Source: Guptibacillus algicola (GTDB taxonomy: Bacteria > Bacillota > Bacilli > Bacillales > Guptibacillaceae). From it: a stretch of DNA of 64,000 nt. The notes under the pieces are model-generated. The model did not search any database. It was not told the origin of the DNA and worked only from the letters and a program-made list of their open reading frames with translations. The stretch lies in contig NZ_JAIVAF010000001.1 of the NCBI RefSeq assembly GCF_020171805.1, forward strand, positions 558,001-622,000, in the 5' to 3' direction. The position numbers and the translations under genes were made by a program. Positions 19,800 to 29,371 of this stretch are shown one piece after another; positions within the stretch are counted from its first letter, which is position 1, and every line of letters starts with the position of its first letter.

Positions 19800-20249
19800 A
19801 TGTTTAAAAAGCGTACGAATACCATCGATTATAGTCATGAAATAACCACAACAGCTTTTGGATATGAGCTTTTTAGAGAAGTTCTTCTTCCTGAGCTATT
19901 AGGGAATGAACAACCTAACATTCTCTATTGGACTGGTAAAGAAATCGCAAGAAAGTTCCCTCTTTCGACAAGAGAGGAAATCGAGCAATTCTTTAAGGAT
20001 GCTGGATGGGGTGCTTTAACCATCGCACAAGAGAAAAAGAATGAAATATCCTACTTGATTCAATCACCTTTAATAGAAGAAAGAAAAAAAACGAGTCGTG
20101 ATGATTGTTATCAGCTGGAAGCTGGCTTTCTTGCTGAACAATTTCAATACATGTTGCAATGTATAACGGAAGCTTATGAAACGAGCAAAAAGAATGATGT
20201 TCAAATTACAATCAAGTGGGATCCAAAGGATAAAATTAATTTAGGTTAG
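19800..20249 (+). CDS. yslB: DUF2507 protein YslB
   Basis: This 149-residue soluble protein matches YslB, a conserved Bacillus protein of unknown function. It has features of the V4R-like fold: LPELLGNEQPNILYWTGKEIARKFP near the N-terminus and YQLEAGFLAEQFQYML near residue 110. I used the ATG at 19800, with GGAGGAG just upstream, because the longer frame begins with TTG inside that site. A TATAAT box lies at 19769-19774 with a poor -35. It stands alone on the plus strand facing lysC. Confidence 0.9.
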   Translation: MFKKRTNTIDYSHEITTTAFGYELFREVLLPELLGNEQPNILYWTGKEIARKFPLSTREEIEQFFKDAGWGALTIAQEKKNEISYLIQSPLIEERKKTSRDDCYQLEAGFLAEQFQYMLQCITEAYETSKKNDVQITIKWDPKDKINLG

Positions 20250-20284
20250 AAAAAGGGAGACCGTCTTGGCCTCCTTATTTTTTT
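20250..20284. terminator. Bidirectional terminator between yslB and lysC
   Basis: A GGAG...CTCC hairpin with an inner CC/GG pair is flanked by AAAAA on one side and a seven-base T-run on the other, so it could serve both convergent genes. Confidence 0.75.
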
Positions 20285-21516
20285 CACTGATTAACTGGCG
20301 TTCTTTCATCTAACTGGAATTGCTCATGAAGTGTTTCGATCGCATAGATCATCTTATCCTCGGGTACAATTGTAGATACTTTGATTTCAGAGGTACTTAC
20401 CATCTTAATTTCCACATCGTGATCAGCTAGTACTTCAAACATTTGTGCAGCAACACCAGGATTTGAAATCATACCTGACCCTACGATTGAAACTTTTGCA
20501 AGCTCTGACTCATAGAAAATATTCTCATATGGTAGTTTCACTTCTAAACGACGAAGTACATCGAGCGTTAGTTCTAGCGCAGCGGTTTCGATCGAGAACG
20601 AAATGCTCGTTGTATTCCTTTGACTAGTACTTTGTATAATGATGTCAACATTAATTCCGTTCGATGCGAGTGAAGAAAATAATGAAGGAAGTGTTGTGAT
20701 TTCGTTTGGAAGACCTGAAATCGTTATCTTTGTGACATTACTTTCAAACGCAAGTCCTCTCACTACCAAATTCTGTTCCATTGATGCGACCTCCTCAATT
20801 ATGGTTCCTGTGTCATTTGTAAAGCTTGAGCGTACCTCAAGCGGAATATTGAAATTTTTGGCGAATTCTACCGCCCTCGGATGAAGGACACCTGCACCGA
20901 GGTTGGCTAATTCAAGCATTTCATCATAAGAAATAGTTGAAAGCTTCCGCGCACCTTTTACGTATCTTGGATCTGTTGTGTATACGCCGTCTACATCCGT
21001 ATAAATTTCACAGCGGTCAGCTTTAAGTGCAGCACCGATTGCTACAGCAGTCGTATCAGATCCTCCCCTGCCTAGTGTTGCAATGTCTTCTGTATCAGAA
21101 AGACCTTGGAACCCAGCAACGATGACGATTTTTCCTTCTCCTAGATGCCGAATCATTCTTTTTGCGTCGATGTCCAAAATTCTTGCGTTTCCATGTACGG
21201 ATTCTGTCTTTAACCCAGCTTGCCAGCCCGTAAGTGAGACTGCTTCGTAGCCCATCTCTTGAAGAGCCATAGCAAGAAGAGCGGTTGTTACTTGTTCCCC
21301 TGTTGTCAGCAACATATCTAATTCTCTTGGGGAAGGTTTTGTCGTTATGCTTTTTGATAAACCTACTAGTTCATCAGTTGTTTTCCCCATAGCGGATACC
21401 ACTGCTACAACTTCATCTCCTGCATCGACCGCTTCAGCAAGCCTCGCTGCTACGTTTTTTACTTTTTCTACATCTCCTACAGATGTTCCACCGAATTTCA
21501 GTACTCGAAGTCCCAC
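20284..21516 (-). CDS. lysC: Aspartate kinase (lysine-sensitive, AK II type)
   Basis: The enzyme phosphorylates aspartate, the first step to lysine, threonine, methionine and diaminopimelate. The 410 residues include the kinase signature LKFGGTSVGD at the start, the catalytic region GRGGSDTTAVAIGAAL, and two C-terminal ACT domains (SIVGSGMISNPGVAAQMFE). I chose the GTG at 21516 as start because it gives the same N-terminus as B. subtilis LysC and has AAAGGA eight bases upstream. B. subtilis lysC also makes the small subunit from an internal start. It is preceded by a lysine riboswitch. Confidence 0.96.
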   Translation of the reverse strand: MGLRVLKFGGTSVGDVEKVKNVAARLAEAVDAGDEVVAVVSAMGKTTDELVGLSKSITTKPSPRELDMLLTTGEQVTTALLAMALQEMGYEAVSLTGWQAGLKTESVHGNARILDIDAKRMIRHLGEGKIVIVAGFQGLSDTEDIATLGRGGSDTTAVAIGAALKADRCEIYTDVDGVYTTDPRYVKGARKLSTISYDEMLELANLGAGVLHPRAVEFAKNFNIPLEVRSSFTNDTGTIIEEVASMEQNLVVRGLAFESNVTKITISGLPNEITTLPSLFSSLASNGINVDIIIQSTSQRNTTSISFSIETAALELTLDVLRRLEVKLPYENIFYESELAKVSIVGSGMISNPGVAAQMFEVLADHDVEIKMVSTSEIKVSTIVPEDKMIYAIETLHEQFQLDERTPVNQ

Positions 21517-21596
21517 TCTCTCCATCCTTTCCACTCTAAAACTGTATTTCTCACTCACAAATAGCTTCTTGAATAGGTTACGAAGAGCCTATATAT

Positions 21597-21855
21597 ACAA
21601 AAAAACAACAATGAGAAAAACCTCACTGTTGTTTTCATAATTCATTCAAGAAAACGTCCCTGTGTGAGATAGTCCTCCATTCAATCCCCGGGAAGGCATT
21701 GAATGACAGCTCTGTATTTCTTCAACACAGATCCAGCTTAAGGTGAATAAGCACCTTATCGCTTCGGCAAATTCCCCTTTCAACTCACGTCAACAAGTCT
21801 TATCACTCTCGCTTGAGTTTACTGATGGTTTTTGCGCCTCTACCATCACTTCAAT
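21597..21855 (-). promoter_or_regulatory. Lysine riboswitch (L box) with terminator, upstream of lysC
   Basis: The minus-strand leader holds the L-box landmarks: AGAGGCGC near its 5' end, GGGGAATTTGCCGAAGC in the middle, and closing pairing of GTGA...GTAG with CTATCTCAC (aptamer about 21663-21852). A strong terminator follows (21602-21615 with 21622-21635, then seven T). Lysine binding should favour termination before lysC. Confidence 0.95.
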
Positions 21856-21887
21856 TTATCGAAGTGTGGAACTATTAAATTTTCACT

Positions 21888-21916
21888 ATTATAACGAACT
21901 ATATGATATGCCGCAA
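21888..21916 (-). promoter_or_regulatory. Sigma-A promoter of the lysC leader
   Basis: TTGCGG (21911-21916) and TATAAT (21888-21893) are 17 bases apart, about 30 bases upstream of the riboswitch aptamer. Confidence 0.75.
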
Positions 21917-21929
21917 TATAAATTTGAAA

Positions 21930-23711
21930 TTAATTTTCTTTTTGTTTGAATCGAGCCATCAATTCTTCAGCAACACTCTTCGGTAATCCGGCCTCTTGTA
22001 AGCCTTCCACATCTGCTTCTTTCATTTTCTTAATAGAGCCAAAATGGTTCAAAAGCTTCTTCTTACGCTTCTGACCAATGCCAGGAACCTCGTCTAGGCT
22101 TGATTTCAACATCGATTTACCCCGAAGCTGACGATGAAATGATATTGCAAAACGGTGGACTTCATCTTGAATACGCTGAAGAAGGTAAAATTCCTGACTG
22201 TTTCTAGGTAGATAAACGTCTTCAGGAGGATCTCCTATCAAAAGATGCGATGTGCGGTGTTTTTCGTCTTTTGTTAACGAACAAACAGGGATATCCAGTC
22301 CAAGTTCATTTTCTAATACATCTTTTGAAGCCTGTATTTGTGCTATACCACCATCGATAATAATTAGGTCCGGTAAAGGGCCATTCTCCTTGAGCAACCT
22401 CGTATACCTTCTCCTGATGACTTCTTTCATTGAACCGACGTCGTTTGGTCCTTCTACCGTCTTAATCTTGTACTTCCTATACTCATTCTTCTTAGGTTTA
22501 CCATCTAGAAACACGACCATCGCTGAAACTGGATTGGTACCTTGAATATTCGAGTTATCAAATGCTTCTATACGAAGAGGGGCATGAATGCCTAACTGCT
22601 CACCAAGATTTTCAACGGCATCGATCGTCCTCTTCTCATCCCGCTCAATAAGGGAGAATTTCTCGTTGAGTGCTATGTTCGCATTCTTGATCGTTAATTC
22701 TACCAGTTCTTTTTTCTTACCTCTTTTTGGTTGATGTACTGGAATATGAAGAAGTTCTTCAGCTATATCTGCGTCAATACTATTAGGCAAGAGGATTTCT
22801 TTTGGCTTTGGGTGGTTTTTCTGAAGATAGAACTGACCTAAGTATGTTAGAAAATCTTCTTCTGGTTCATTGTAAAATGGAAATAACGATACATCCCGCT
22901 CGATTAGTTTTCCTTGTCTCACGAAAAAGACTTGCACACACATCCAGCCTTTATCGAAGCTAAATCCAAATATATCTCGATCAAGCCCATCATTCGTTTG
23001 AATCGTTTGTGCTTCCATGACTTTCTCGATGTGGAACATAAGATCTCGGTATTCTTTCGCACGTTCAAAATCAAGGTTTTCAGAAGCGCTTACCATCTTA
23101 CGCTCTAGGTCCTGTTTCACTTCTTGATGGCCACCATTTAAAAACCTTGTGATTCCCTCAATCATCTCCTTGTTCTGCTCTTTCGTAACTTCTTTTACAC
23201 AAGGAGCGAGGCATTGCCCGATATGATAATACAAACATACTCGATCTGGCATCTTTCGGCACTTACGCAGCGGATAAATACGGTCTAGTAGCTTCTTTGT
23301 AGCACTAGCAGCATAAGCGTTCGGATATGGCCCGAAGTACTTCCCTTTGTCTTTCTTTATCTTCCGGGTCGTAATGAGTCTAGGCTGTTCTTCAGCCGTT
23401 ATTTTTATATATGGATAGCTTTTATCGTCTTTGAGCATCACATTGTATTTCGGGTCATGTTTTTTAATTAAGTTAAGTTCAAGTATAAGTGCTTCTAAGT
23501 CAGTCGACGTTACGATATATTCAAAGTCTCTAATTTCACCAACAAGACGCTGAGTTTTACCATCATGAGCTCCTGAGAAATAAGACCGAACTCTATTTTT
23601 AAGAACTTTTGCCTTCCCAACATAAATGATTGTTCCTTGGCGATCCTTCATTAAGTAACAGCCAGGCTGATCTGGAAGGACAGCTAATTTATTTTTCAAA
23701 TGTTCCTGCAT
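21930..23711 (-). CDS. uvrC: Excinuclease ABC subunit C
   Basis: UvrC makes both incisions in nucleotide excision repair together with UvrB. The 593 residues contain the GIY-YIG nuclease at residues 13-95 ([19 protein letters not shown]...RVRSYF), the UVR motif around residues 200-240, the RNase H-like domain with [15 protein letters not shown], and a C-terminal helix-hairpin-helix pair ([21 protein letters not shown]). The ATG at 23711 has GGAGAGG four bases upstream. Confidence 0.97.
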   Translation of the reverse strand: MQEHLKNKLAVLPDQPGCYLMKDRQGTIIYVGKAKVLKNRVRSYFSGAHDGKTQRLVGEIRDFEYIVTSTDLEALILELNLIKKHDPKYNVMLKDDKSYPYIKITAEEQPRLITTRKIKKDKGKYFGPYPNAYAASATKKLLDRIYPLRKCRKMPDRVCLYYHIGQCLAPCVKEVTKEQNKEMIEGITRFLNGGHQEVKQDLERKMVSASENLDFERAKEYRDLMFHIEKVMEAQTIQTNDGLDRDIFGFSFDKGWMCVQVFFVRQGKLIERDVSLFPFYNEPEEDFLTYLGQFYLQKNHPKPKEILLPNSIDADIAEELLHIPVHQPKRGKKKELVELTIKNANIALNEKFSLIERDEKRTIDAVENLGEQLGIHAPLRIEAFDNSNIQGTNPVSAMVVFLDGKPKKNEYRKYKIKTVEGPNDVGSMKEVIRRRYTRLLKENGPLPDLIIIDGGIAQIQASKDVLENELGLDIPVCSLTKDEKHRTSHLLIGDPPEDVYLPRNSQEFYLLQRIQDEVHRFAISFHRQLRGKSMLKSSLDEVPGIGQKRKKKLLNHFGSIKKMKEADVEGLQEAGLPKSVAEELMARFKQKEN

Positions 23712-23776
23712 GCTGCCTCTCCTCTCTTTTCACTCTTATAGGGGTATCTATGTTCCCCTCTCAATTGTAACACATA

Positions 23777-25261
23777 CTAAGGTTTATACTCGTACAGGAC
23801 GATTTTATGGTAAACAGGGTCGTACATCTGATTTGAATAAAATGGTTTTACTTTTTGGATCGAGTCATGTATCGGAGCTCCTTGCACTGAAAATCCATTT
23901 ACAACTTCTCCAGTGAGAAAAACCCTGCGATCTTCATAATAAGGAAGTTGTGATAAAAAGGTAGCGTAAGTATATACCCGGTCATGATTAAAGGAAACGT
24001 TTGTATATTCCATGACCCTTGTTTCTTCCCACGTATATACCATTAGTGGTTCCTCTATATCAGACAAATACCCAATTAATTTGTGAACCGCAGCGGGTTT
24101 ATCTCCTTCTACTAACATGTTGTAAGTCCCGACCATTTGTGAAAGCAAGAGAATCATTACCAAACCTACTTTTAAATAAACCTTTCTACAACCCATAAAA
24201 GATAATAAACAAACAAATAGCAACATGCCAGGTAACGGCAAAATATGCCTAGGTTTATCTATATTTTGAGCAAAGAGCGCCCAAAAAAAGTAACATACAA
24301 ACATGAAAAAATATGTCCAATCAAACCAAGAACCTTGTCTACGAAAACCTCTGAACACGGCATACGCCACAATCATTGAAATGAGTAAAAGAGCCAATAC
24401 GGAATGACCAGACAAACCAGTCCATCCAATGTTGTATACAATAAGTTGAAAGACCCTCTCCCAAATTGGTGAAGATGCACTTGAAACGGCAGTCCCTCCC
24501 CACTCTTGAAAATGACCTGCTGAAAAGCCTAACGCTAGTTGAAGGAATGCAGCCACTCCTCCTTCTGAGGCAGCAAGACCCATAACCCAAATAAGTTGAA
24601 ATAGGATGGCAAGGGTAAGTTGAGACCCTAAGAAGACGGTATAACCTTTCTTATATGAAAACAATCTTTTCTTTTCTATTAGCAGTAAGAGAAGTCCTAT
24701 TCCAAATGGGAGATAAGACAACCTGATTCCAAACAACACGCTTAACAATAACGATGGCAGTATAACAATTGATAAGGAATTTCTCTTCTGAAATGCTACT
24801 TTCAAACTCCAAATGTACCACCATAAGACCGAAACAGCTGAAACTTCACTCATTGGCTGAATCGTCATCACGTTCATAAAAACCATCGATTGGATAACAG
24901 CTACAGTAAGAACACTTAAGCTCTTTGATAGAACAGACCTACTGATTGAATATAGTGGGTAAATTGCTGAAAACAAAAGAATTGAATTAAAATATGATAA
25001 CGCAATCGAAGGGTTCTCAACCCAACTGTTCACGAGCATACCACCTAGAATGAAGTATGGATAACCTGGGAAATGAGGTTGCATTGCAAAAAGATCAAAC
25101 CTAGAAAGCGCAAGCAAAAAATCCACTTGATCCCAAGACCTTGGCACGTCTAAGGCATATACCGTTCTCCACCATACGATAAGAACAATACACACTAATG
25201 ATAGGGATATAACTGTTCCTTTTAAAAACTGGTTCATTTCATGACGGTCTCTATCCTTCAA
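23777..25261 (-). CDS. Polytopic membrane protein, possible GT-C type glycosyltransferase
   Basis: I do not recognise this 494-residue protein with certainty. It has about eleven hydrophobic segments. A loop after the first segment reads VPRSWDQVDFLLALSRFDLF followed by PHFPGYPYF; an acidic residue in the first outer loop is typical of GT-C enzymes that use polyprenyl-phosphate sugars. The C-terminal 130 residues look soluble and external. It could instead be an uncharacterised permease. It lies between uvrC and the iron-uptake terminator, next to a gene set that includes a DPM1-like transferase, which is why I favour a glycosylation role. Confidence 0.5.
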   Translation of the reverse strand: MKDRDRHEMNQFLKGTVISLSLVCIVLIVWWRTVYALDVPRSWDQVDFLLALSRFDLFAMQPHFPGYPYFILGGMLVNSWVENPSIALSYFNSILLFSAIYPLYSISRSVLSKSLSVLTVAVIQSMVFMNVMTIQPMSEVSAVSVLWWYIWSLKVAFQKRNSLSIVILPSLLLSVLFGIRLSYLPFGIGLLLLLIEKKRLFSYKKGYTVFLGSQLTLAILFQLIWVMGLAASEGGVAAFLQLALGFSAGHFQEWGGTAVSSASSPIWERVFQLIVYNIGWTGLSGHSVLALLLISMIVAYAVFRGFRRQGSWFDWTYFFMFVCYFFWALFAQNIDKPRHILPLPGMLLFVCLLSFMGCRKVYLKVGLVMILLLSQMVGTYNMLVEGDKPAAVHKLIGYLSDIEEPLMVYTWEETRVMEYTNVSFNHDRVYTYATFLSQLPYYEDRRVFLTGEVVNGFSVQGAPIHDSIQKVKPFYSNQMYDPVYHKIVLYEYKP

Positions 25262-25304
25262 GACTACTTCACCCTTTTCAGCACTCCGCTTACGAAGTAA
25301 AGCT

Positions 25305-25339
25305 ACAAAAAATACAAGGCGATTAATCGCCTTGTATTT
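25305..25339 (-). terminator. Terminator of the FTR1 iron-uptake operon
   Basis: A perfect 12-bp stem (25310-25321 with 25328-25339) is followed by a TTTTTTG tract on the minus strand, after the permease stop. Confidence 0.92.
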
Positions 25340-25345
25340 GTAAAT

Positions 25346-26284
25346 TTATTTCACTGCAGATTCATTCATTTTATTTGTAGATTCAAAAACAGTTTGTTTC
25401 TCTTCTTTTACCGTCTTCTTCTTAGGTTCACTGTTCGTATTCACAAGAAGATAAATGACAGCAAAGTAACCAATATAAGCTACGATTTCTTCAAGTGATG
25501 GCATAGATGAATACCCGAACAATGCTTTGAAGAAAATCCCTATATCCCCTGAAAGAAGAGGAGCTACGCCATTGTCACGAACATAATGAGCATAATCGAT
25601 CGGATGTTCAGGAAGAAGCCAAGTTAAATCATATACATGCGGCATTACACTACCGATCATCTTAATATCTTGCATCATTGAGATCCCCTGAACGAGAAGA
25701 CCACCAGCGATTAGAACGATAAAGACTCCAGTTACCTTGAAAAATGATTTAAGAGGGATACGCATTGTGCCTTTGAAGAATAGATACGAAATGACTGCTG
25801 CAATTAGGACACCAGTAATCGCCCCCCAGCCTTCAAAGCCTTTTCCAATATCCCCACCTGTAATTGCAGCGAAGAAGAAAACTGTTTCGACACCTTCTCG
25901 TAATACTACTAGGAAAGAGTGAATGACCATTCCTACTATATTTCCTGTCGTAATAAGATGAGACATCTTTTCTTCTGCCTTACCTTTAAGGTTCTTACTG
26001 TGAGCTGCCATCCAAAAGACCATTTGGGTTAATAGTACAGAGGATATTAACATAATGGAAATTTTCAGGTACATTTCACTTCCCATCGCTGCAAATCCTG
26101 TGAAAACCACCTGGAACAACATGGCGACTCCTACACTCGCAACAACTGCGAGACCTGCGCCTAGCCAGACAAATTTATTGAACTGACTCTGTCCGACCCT
26201 TTTCATATATGTGGTTATGATGCCAATGATGAGGAGGGCTTCAAGTACTTCTCTGAACATGATCAGCAACGCCTGAAATTCCAT
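25346..26284 (-). CDS. FTR1-family iron permease
   Basis: The 312-residue protein has about seven transmembrane helices and both iron-binding REXXE motifs: REVLE at residues 10-14 and REGVE near residue 128. These define the FTR1/EfeU family, which moves iron across the membrane. The first ATG at 26284 follows the secreted partner gene by 27 bases. Together the pair sits behind a Fur-controlled promoter. In B. subtilis EfeU works with EfeO and EfeB; neither is next to this gene, so the partner protein upstream may replace them. Confidence 0.92.
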   Translation of the reverse strand: MEFQALLIMFREVLEALLIIGIITTYMKRVGQSQFNKFVWLGAGLAVVASVGVAMLFQVVFTGFAAMGSEMYLKISIMLISSVLLTQMVFWMAAHSKNLKGKAEEKMSHLITTGNIVGMVIHSFLVVLREGVETVFFFAAITGGDIGKGFEGWGAITGVLIAAVISYLFFKGTMRIPLKSFFKVTGVFIVLIAGGLLVQGISMMQDIKMIGSVMPHVYDLTWLLPEHPIDYAHYVRDNGVAPLLSGDIGIFFKALFGYSSMPSLEEIVAYIGYFAVIYLLVNTNSEPKKKTVKEEKQTVFESTNKMNESAVK

Positions 26285-26311
26285 TACATTATCCCCTTTC
26301 TGAACAAACCT

Positions 26312-27070
26312 CTATGATCGTCGTTTCTTCATTGAATAAAACACAACTCCCGCTACTACTAGAACGATAAGTACTAACGGTATCCAATTTGATAATTGAC
26401 CGAGGTCAGTCCACTCGTTACCAGTTCCGGTTGTATCTTCTTTTGCACTCTCACCAAAATGGCCGATTTCCACCGACTTCATATCAAATTGATTTTTTAA
26501 CCCATTAATAACTGTTTCTTTACTTTTTGTAAACTGCTCTTTATCTGAATCTTTCTCACCAACACCAAACAGTCCCGGGTTACCGAGTGAATCGAGCATC
26601 GTTTCAAATTCCTGCTTAATTGTAGAATCAAGTTCTGAATCATTCTTTTCTACGATTGGCGATAATTTCTTATAGGTTGCATCCGCTTTTCCAACTAACT
26701 TCCTAGTTGTCTCATATTCCTCGAACTTACCTTCAACATTTTCAAGACGTCTAGCGATGTTAAGAACGAGGACTTGCTGCATATTAGTAAGAATCGCATC
26801 TTTATTCTCATTTTCGAGCTCAGATTTAACCGCTGAAACGGCATCTTCACCCATATGTAATTTGATCTCATCTTCAACAGTTTCGAAAATTTTCTCTGCT
26901 TGATCATAATCTGGAGGAGATTCAGAAAGTTTTGCGGACATTTCTGCGTAAGCTTCAGCTACTTTCTCTTCTGTTGGATCACCGTATGAATAGGCTTCAG
27001 CTAATTGTGGCATTGCTAGTGAGCTGATAACCATGATTACGGCCATAATTGACACTATGCGTTTTTTCAT
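26312..27070 (-). CDS. Secreted, C-terminally anchored partner of the FTR1 permease
   Basis: The 252-residue protein has an N-terminal signal peptide ending near AEA (residues 24-26), a helical acidic extracellular region of about 190 residues, and a C-terminal transmembrane helix followed by KKRRS. Two HXXE motifs are visible, HMGE at residues 72-75 and HFGE at 204-207; HXXE is the iron-site motif of EfeO/EfeM-type M75 proteins, although overall similarity to those is not obvious to me. It is the first gene after the Fur box and is probably an iron-binding or iron-delivery subunit. The function is inferred from context. Confidence 0.7.
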   Translation of the reverse strand: MKKRIVSIMAVIMVISSLAMPQLAEAYSYGDPTEEKVAEAYAEMSAKLSESPPDYDQAEKIFETVEDEIKLHMGEDAVSAVKSELENENKDAILTNMQQVLVLNIARRLENVEGKFEEYETTRKLVGKADATYKKLSPIVEKNDSELDSTIKQEFETMLDSLGNPGLFGVGEKDSDKEQFTKSKETVINGLKNQFDMKSVEIGHFGESAKEDTTGTGNEWTDLGQLSNWIPLVLIVLVVAGVVFYSMKKRRS

Positions 27071-27091
27071 TGAAAATCCTCCTCATTGATA

Positions 27092-27120
27092 ATGATAATG
27101 ATTATCATCATCGAAGTCAA
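27092..27120 (-). promoter_or_regulatory. Fur-controlled promoter of the FTR1 operon
   Basis: TTGACT (27115-27120) and TATCAT (27092-27097) are 17 bases apart. An exact 7-1-7 Fur box, TGATAATGATTATCA, occupies 27093-27107 and covers the -10 box and spacer. A second overlapping half-site extends it to about 27087. Fur with iron would block polymerase binding. Confidence 0.92.
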
Positions 27121-27134
27121 TAACTGAAATGCAC

Positions 27135-27908
27135 TTATAACGACTTTTCTGGATAAGTATACTTCCATTCATCATTCGAATAGCGATGCGCTTTGTAGTC
27201 GATCTTGACTTTCTTAACTGGTCTCGACATTTCTTTAACGATTGCTGGGATAACTGAAGTTAAATAAGCTTTGAATTTGATGTATGATTCTCCAGTTGAT
27301 CTCACCTGATACGTGATCGGGATTTCTCTTACTCGAAACCCTTTACGAACAAGATTCAACGTTAGAACCTGAGCATAGTTATAATCATGAATGATTTCCC
27401 CATGGATCATCGCTTGCTTTGAGAATGCTCTCATACCTGACTGTCCGTCTCGTATCCATTTTTGTAAAAGCAAGGATTGAAGGAACGTGAAGCAATAGTT
27501 CCCTAGGCGCCTATGAACTCTCATTCCATCTATCGTCCCTTTGAACCTGGACCCCATAACGTAATCAGACTCTCCTTTTAAGATTGGCTCGATTAGCTCT
27601 GGAAGCTGCCAGGCTGGATACTCATTATCAGCATCAAGCATAACACCAATGTCAGCACCTAGCTCTACAGAGTGTGAGAGTCCCTTACGTACTGCAGCAC
27701 CTAAGCCTCGATTTTCTTCAAACGAGTAAATATAATCTGCTCCTGCTTCTTTAGCCACTTCAACCGTGCGATCTGTTGAACCATCATCGATGACAAGAAC
27801 ACTAACGGTAATATTACTCAGGAAATGTCTTGGTATCTTTCTAATTACTTCTCCTATCGCTCGCTCTTCATTGTGAGCAGGGAGAAATACGATTACATGT
27901 TGCTTCAT
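27135..27908 (-). CDS. Family 2 glycosyltransferase, dolichyl-phosphate-mannose synthase-like
   Basis: The 257-residue protein has a GT-A fold: the N-terminal IVFLPAHNEERAIGEVI, the nucleotide-sugar region VLVIDDGSTDRTVEVAKEAGA and the metal-binding triad in MLDADNEYP (DAD). No transmembrane segment is obvious. Such enzymes usually load a sugar onto polyprenyl phosphate at the inner face of the membrane. The start overlaps the end of the phosphodiesterase gene by four bases (ATGA), so the two are translationally coupled. The sugar and lipid are not known. Confidence 0.85.
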   Translation of the reverse strand: MKQHVIVFLPAHNEERAIGEVIRKIPRHFLSNITVSVLVIDDGSTDRTVEVAKEAGADYIYSFEENRGLGAAVRKGLSHSVELGADIGVMLDADNEYPAWQLPELIEPILKGESDYVMGSRFKGTIDGMRVHRRLGNYCFTFLQSLLLQKWIRDGQSGMRAFSKQAMIHGEIIHDYNYAQVLTLNLVRKGFRVREIPITYQVRSTGESYIKFKAYLTSVIPAIVKEMSRPVKKVKIDYKAHRYSNDEWKYTYPEKSL

Positions 27909-29371
27909 TTACTTGTCTCTTCCTTCCTATATTCAAAAGCATCTGTCAAAATAGAACCCCTACTATGTGATGGAATGGGAGCACCGATTAAATATGACAC
28001 AGTTGGTGCAACTGAAGTTAAACTATGCTTATCTTCAATAACCTTTCCTGAAGCAATCGTCGGACCATTCATGAAAAATGGAACAAAGCGCTCACCTTCA
28101 TCGAGATGGCCATGACCACCGATTCCATCAGCTTGTCCATGATCAGCACAAACGATCAACGTCGTATTCTCCATATAACCATGCTCTTCTAACCAGTTCA
28201 CATATTCTTCTATCAATCGATCAGCTTCTTCGATTTTTTGAATGTACTCATCGTATAGTACACCTCTCGCATGCCCTGTTTGGTCAGTACCGATTAGTTG
28301 CAGAGCAAAGAAAGAAGGGTCTTTCTCTTTCATAACCTGTCTTGCTCTCCCCATAATGTTTGTATCAGCAACATCATTATTCATGACAGCAGTTACTGTA
28401 TCAACATCGTCACCCATAGCATCAACAAGATGAGCAATTCCTAATAACCTTCCACTTTTGTTCACTTTTCTTAAAGAATCAAATATCGTTTCTACTTTTA
28501 CACCCTCGTTCCAAACCATGTTCGACTTAATTCCATGCTCAAAGGGATATGTACCTGTCATCATAGAAGAGAAACATACCACAGTTCTCGCTGGATAAAC
28601 GGTTTCCATTTGACTGTATTCTGTTCCATTCTTCTTCAATGAATCCAAGAAAGGCGTGTTCGCTTCTTGGAACCGTTCCTTTCTCATCCCATCGATTACA
28701 ATCATAATGACTCGTTCATTTTGTGTGATTGGTTTGTCAACCTGATCTGTGTAGCTTGTTTTAATATCAGGCTTCCAATCGAATAAATTACGATGGAGAA
28801 TAAAGCTAAACAACCATATACCAGCATAAAACAATAGAAGTTTGGTCCAATCTATCGATAAAGAAGAAATTGAAGCAGAATCGATTACCATAACCCATAT
28901 TGGAATGATGAGAAGAAACTTCGGAAGCTGTTCTTGAGCATTCCCACTAGTGGAATCACTATTCTTAAGGACTAGTTTCCAGAAACGAGTGAAGTTAAGC
29001 CAGCTCGTACCAATTCTTAGATGGTAATAAAATGTTCCCCAGAAAAACACTGTAAAGAAAAAGTATAGAGAGACGGCTAACAGAGCAGCTGTTAATGAAA
29101 AATGATCAAATAATAGCAAATAGCCGACTAAAGGTATCCACAAATAATTCCTCAAAAACAGCGGATAGTCATAATTATAATAAAGAACGAGCAATGGCAG
29201 GACAGCAGCAAACCCTATGAAAAAACTACTCCAAAAACCCAAGGTCGACCATTGCGTGATATAAAAAAGTAAAACCGTTCCTGTTACGAATATAGGGGTG
29301 AAGGGCTTCCCTTCATTAAGTAAATTCCAGCATCTTGCTGCAACCTTTTCAAAACCAGACGCTTGCTTCAT
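27905..29371 (-). CDS. Membrane-anchored type I phosphodiesterase/alkaline phosphatase superfamily protein
   Basis: The 488-residue protein combines an N-terminal region of about five transmembrane helices (residues 20-195) with an alkaline-phosphatase-fold domain (residues 225-475). Metal and catalytic residues are visible: VIDGMR, the nucleophile Thr in YPARTVVCFSSMMTG, GTDQTGHARG, ADHGQADG and GHGHLDEGE. That is the nucleotide pyrophosphatase/phosphodiesterase pattern. The domain probably works on the outer side and cleaves or transfers a phosphodiester of a lipid or glycan. It overlaps both neighbours by four bases. Confidence 0.85.
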   Translation of the reverse strand: MKQASGFEKVAARCWNLLNEGKPFTPIFVTGTVLLFYITQWSTLGFWSSFFIGFAAVLPLLVLYYNYDYPLFLRNYLWIPLVGYLLLFDHFSLTAALLAVSLYFFFTVFFWGTFYYHLRIGTSWLNFTRFWKLVLKNSDSTSGNAQEQLPKFLLIIPIWVMVIDSASISSLSIDWTKLLLFYAGIWLFSFILHRNLFDWKPDIKTSYTDQVDKPITQNERVIMIVIDGMRKERFQEANTPFLDSLKKNGTEYSQMETVYPARTVVCFSSMMTGTYPFEHGIKSNMVWNEGVKVETIFDSLRKVNKSGRLLGIAHLVDAMGDDVDTVTAVMNNDVADTNIMGRARQVMKEKDPSFFALQLIGTDQTGHARGVLYDEYIQKIEEADRLIEEYVNWLEEHGYMENTTLIVCADHGQADGIGGHGHLDEGERFVPFFMNGPTIASGKVIEDKHSLTSVAPTVSYLIGAPIPSHSRGSILTDAFEYRKEETSK

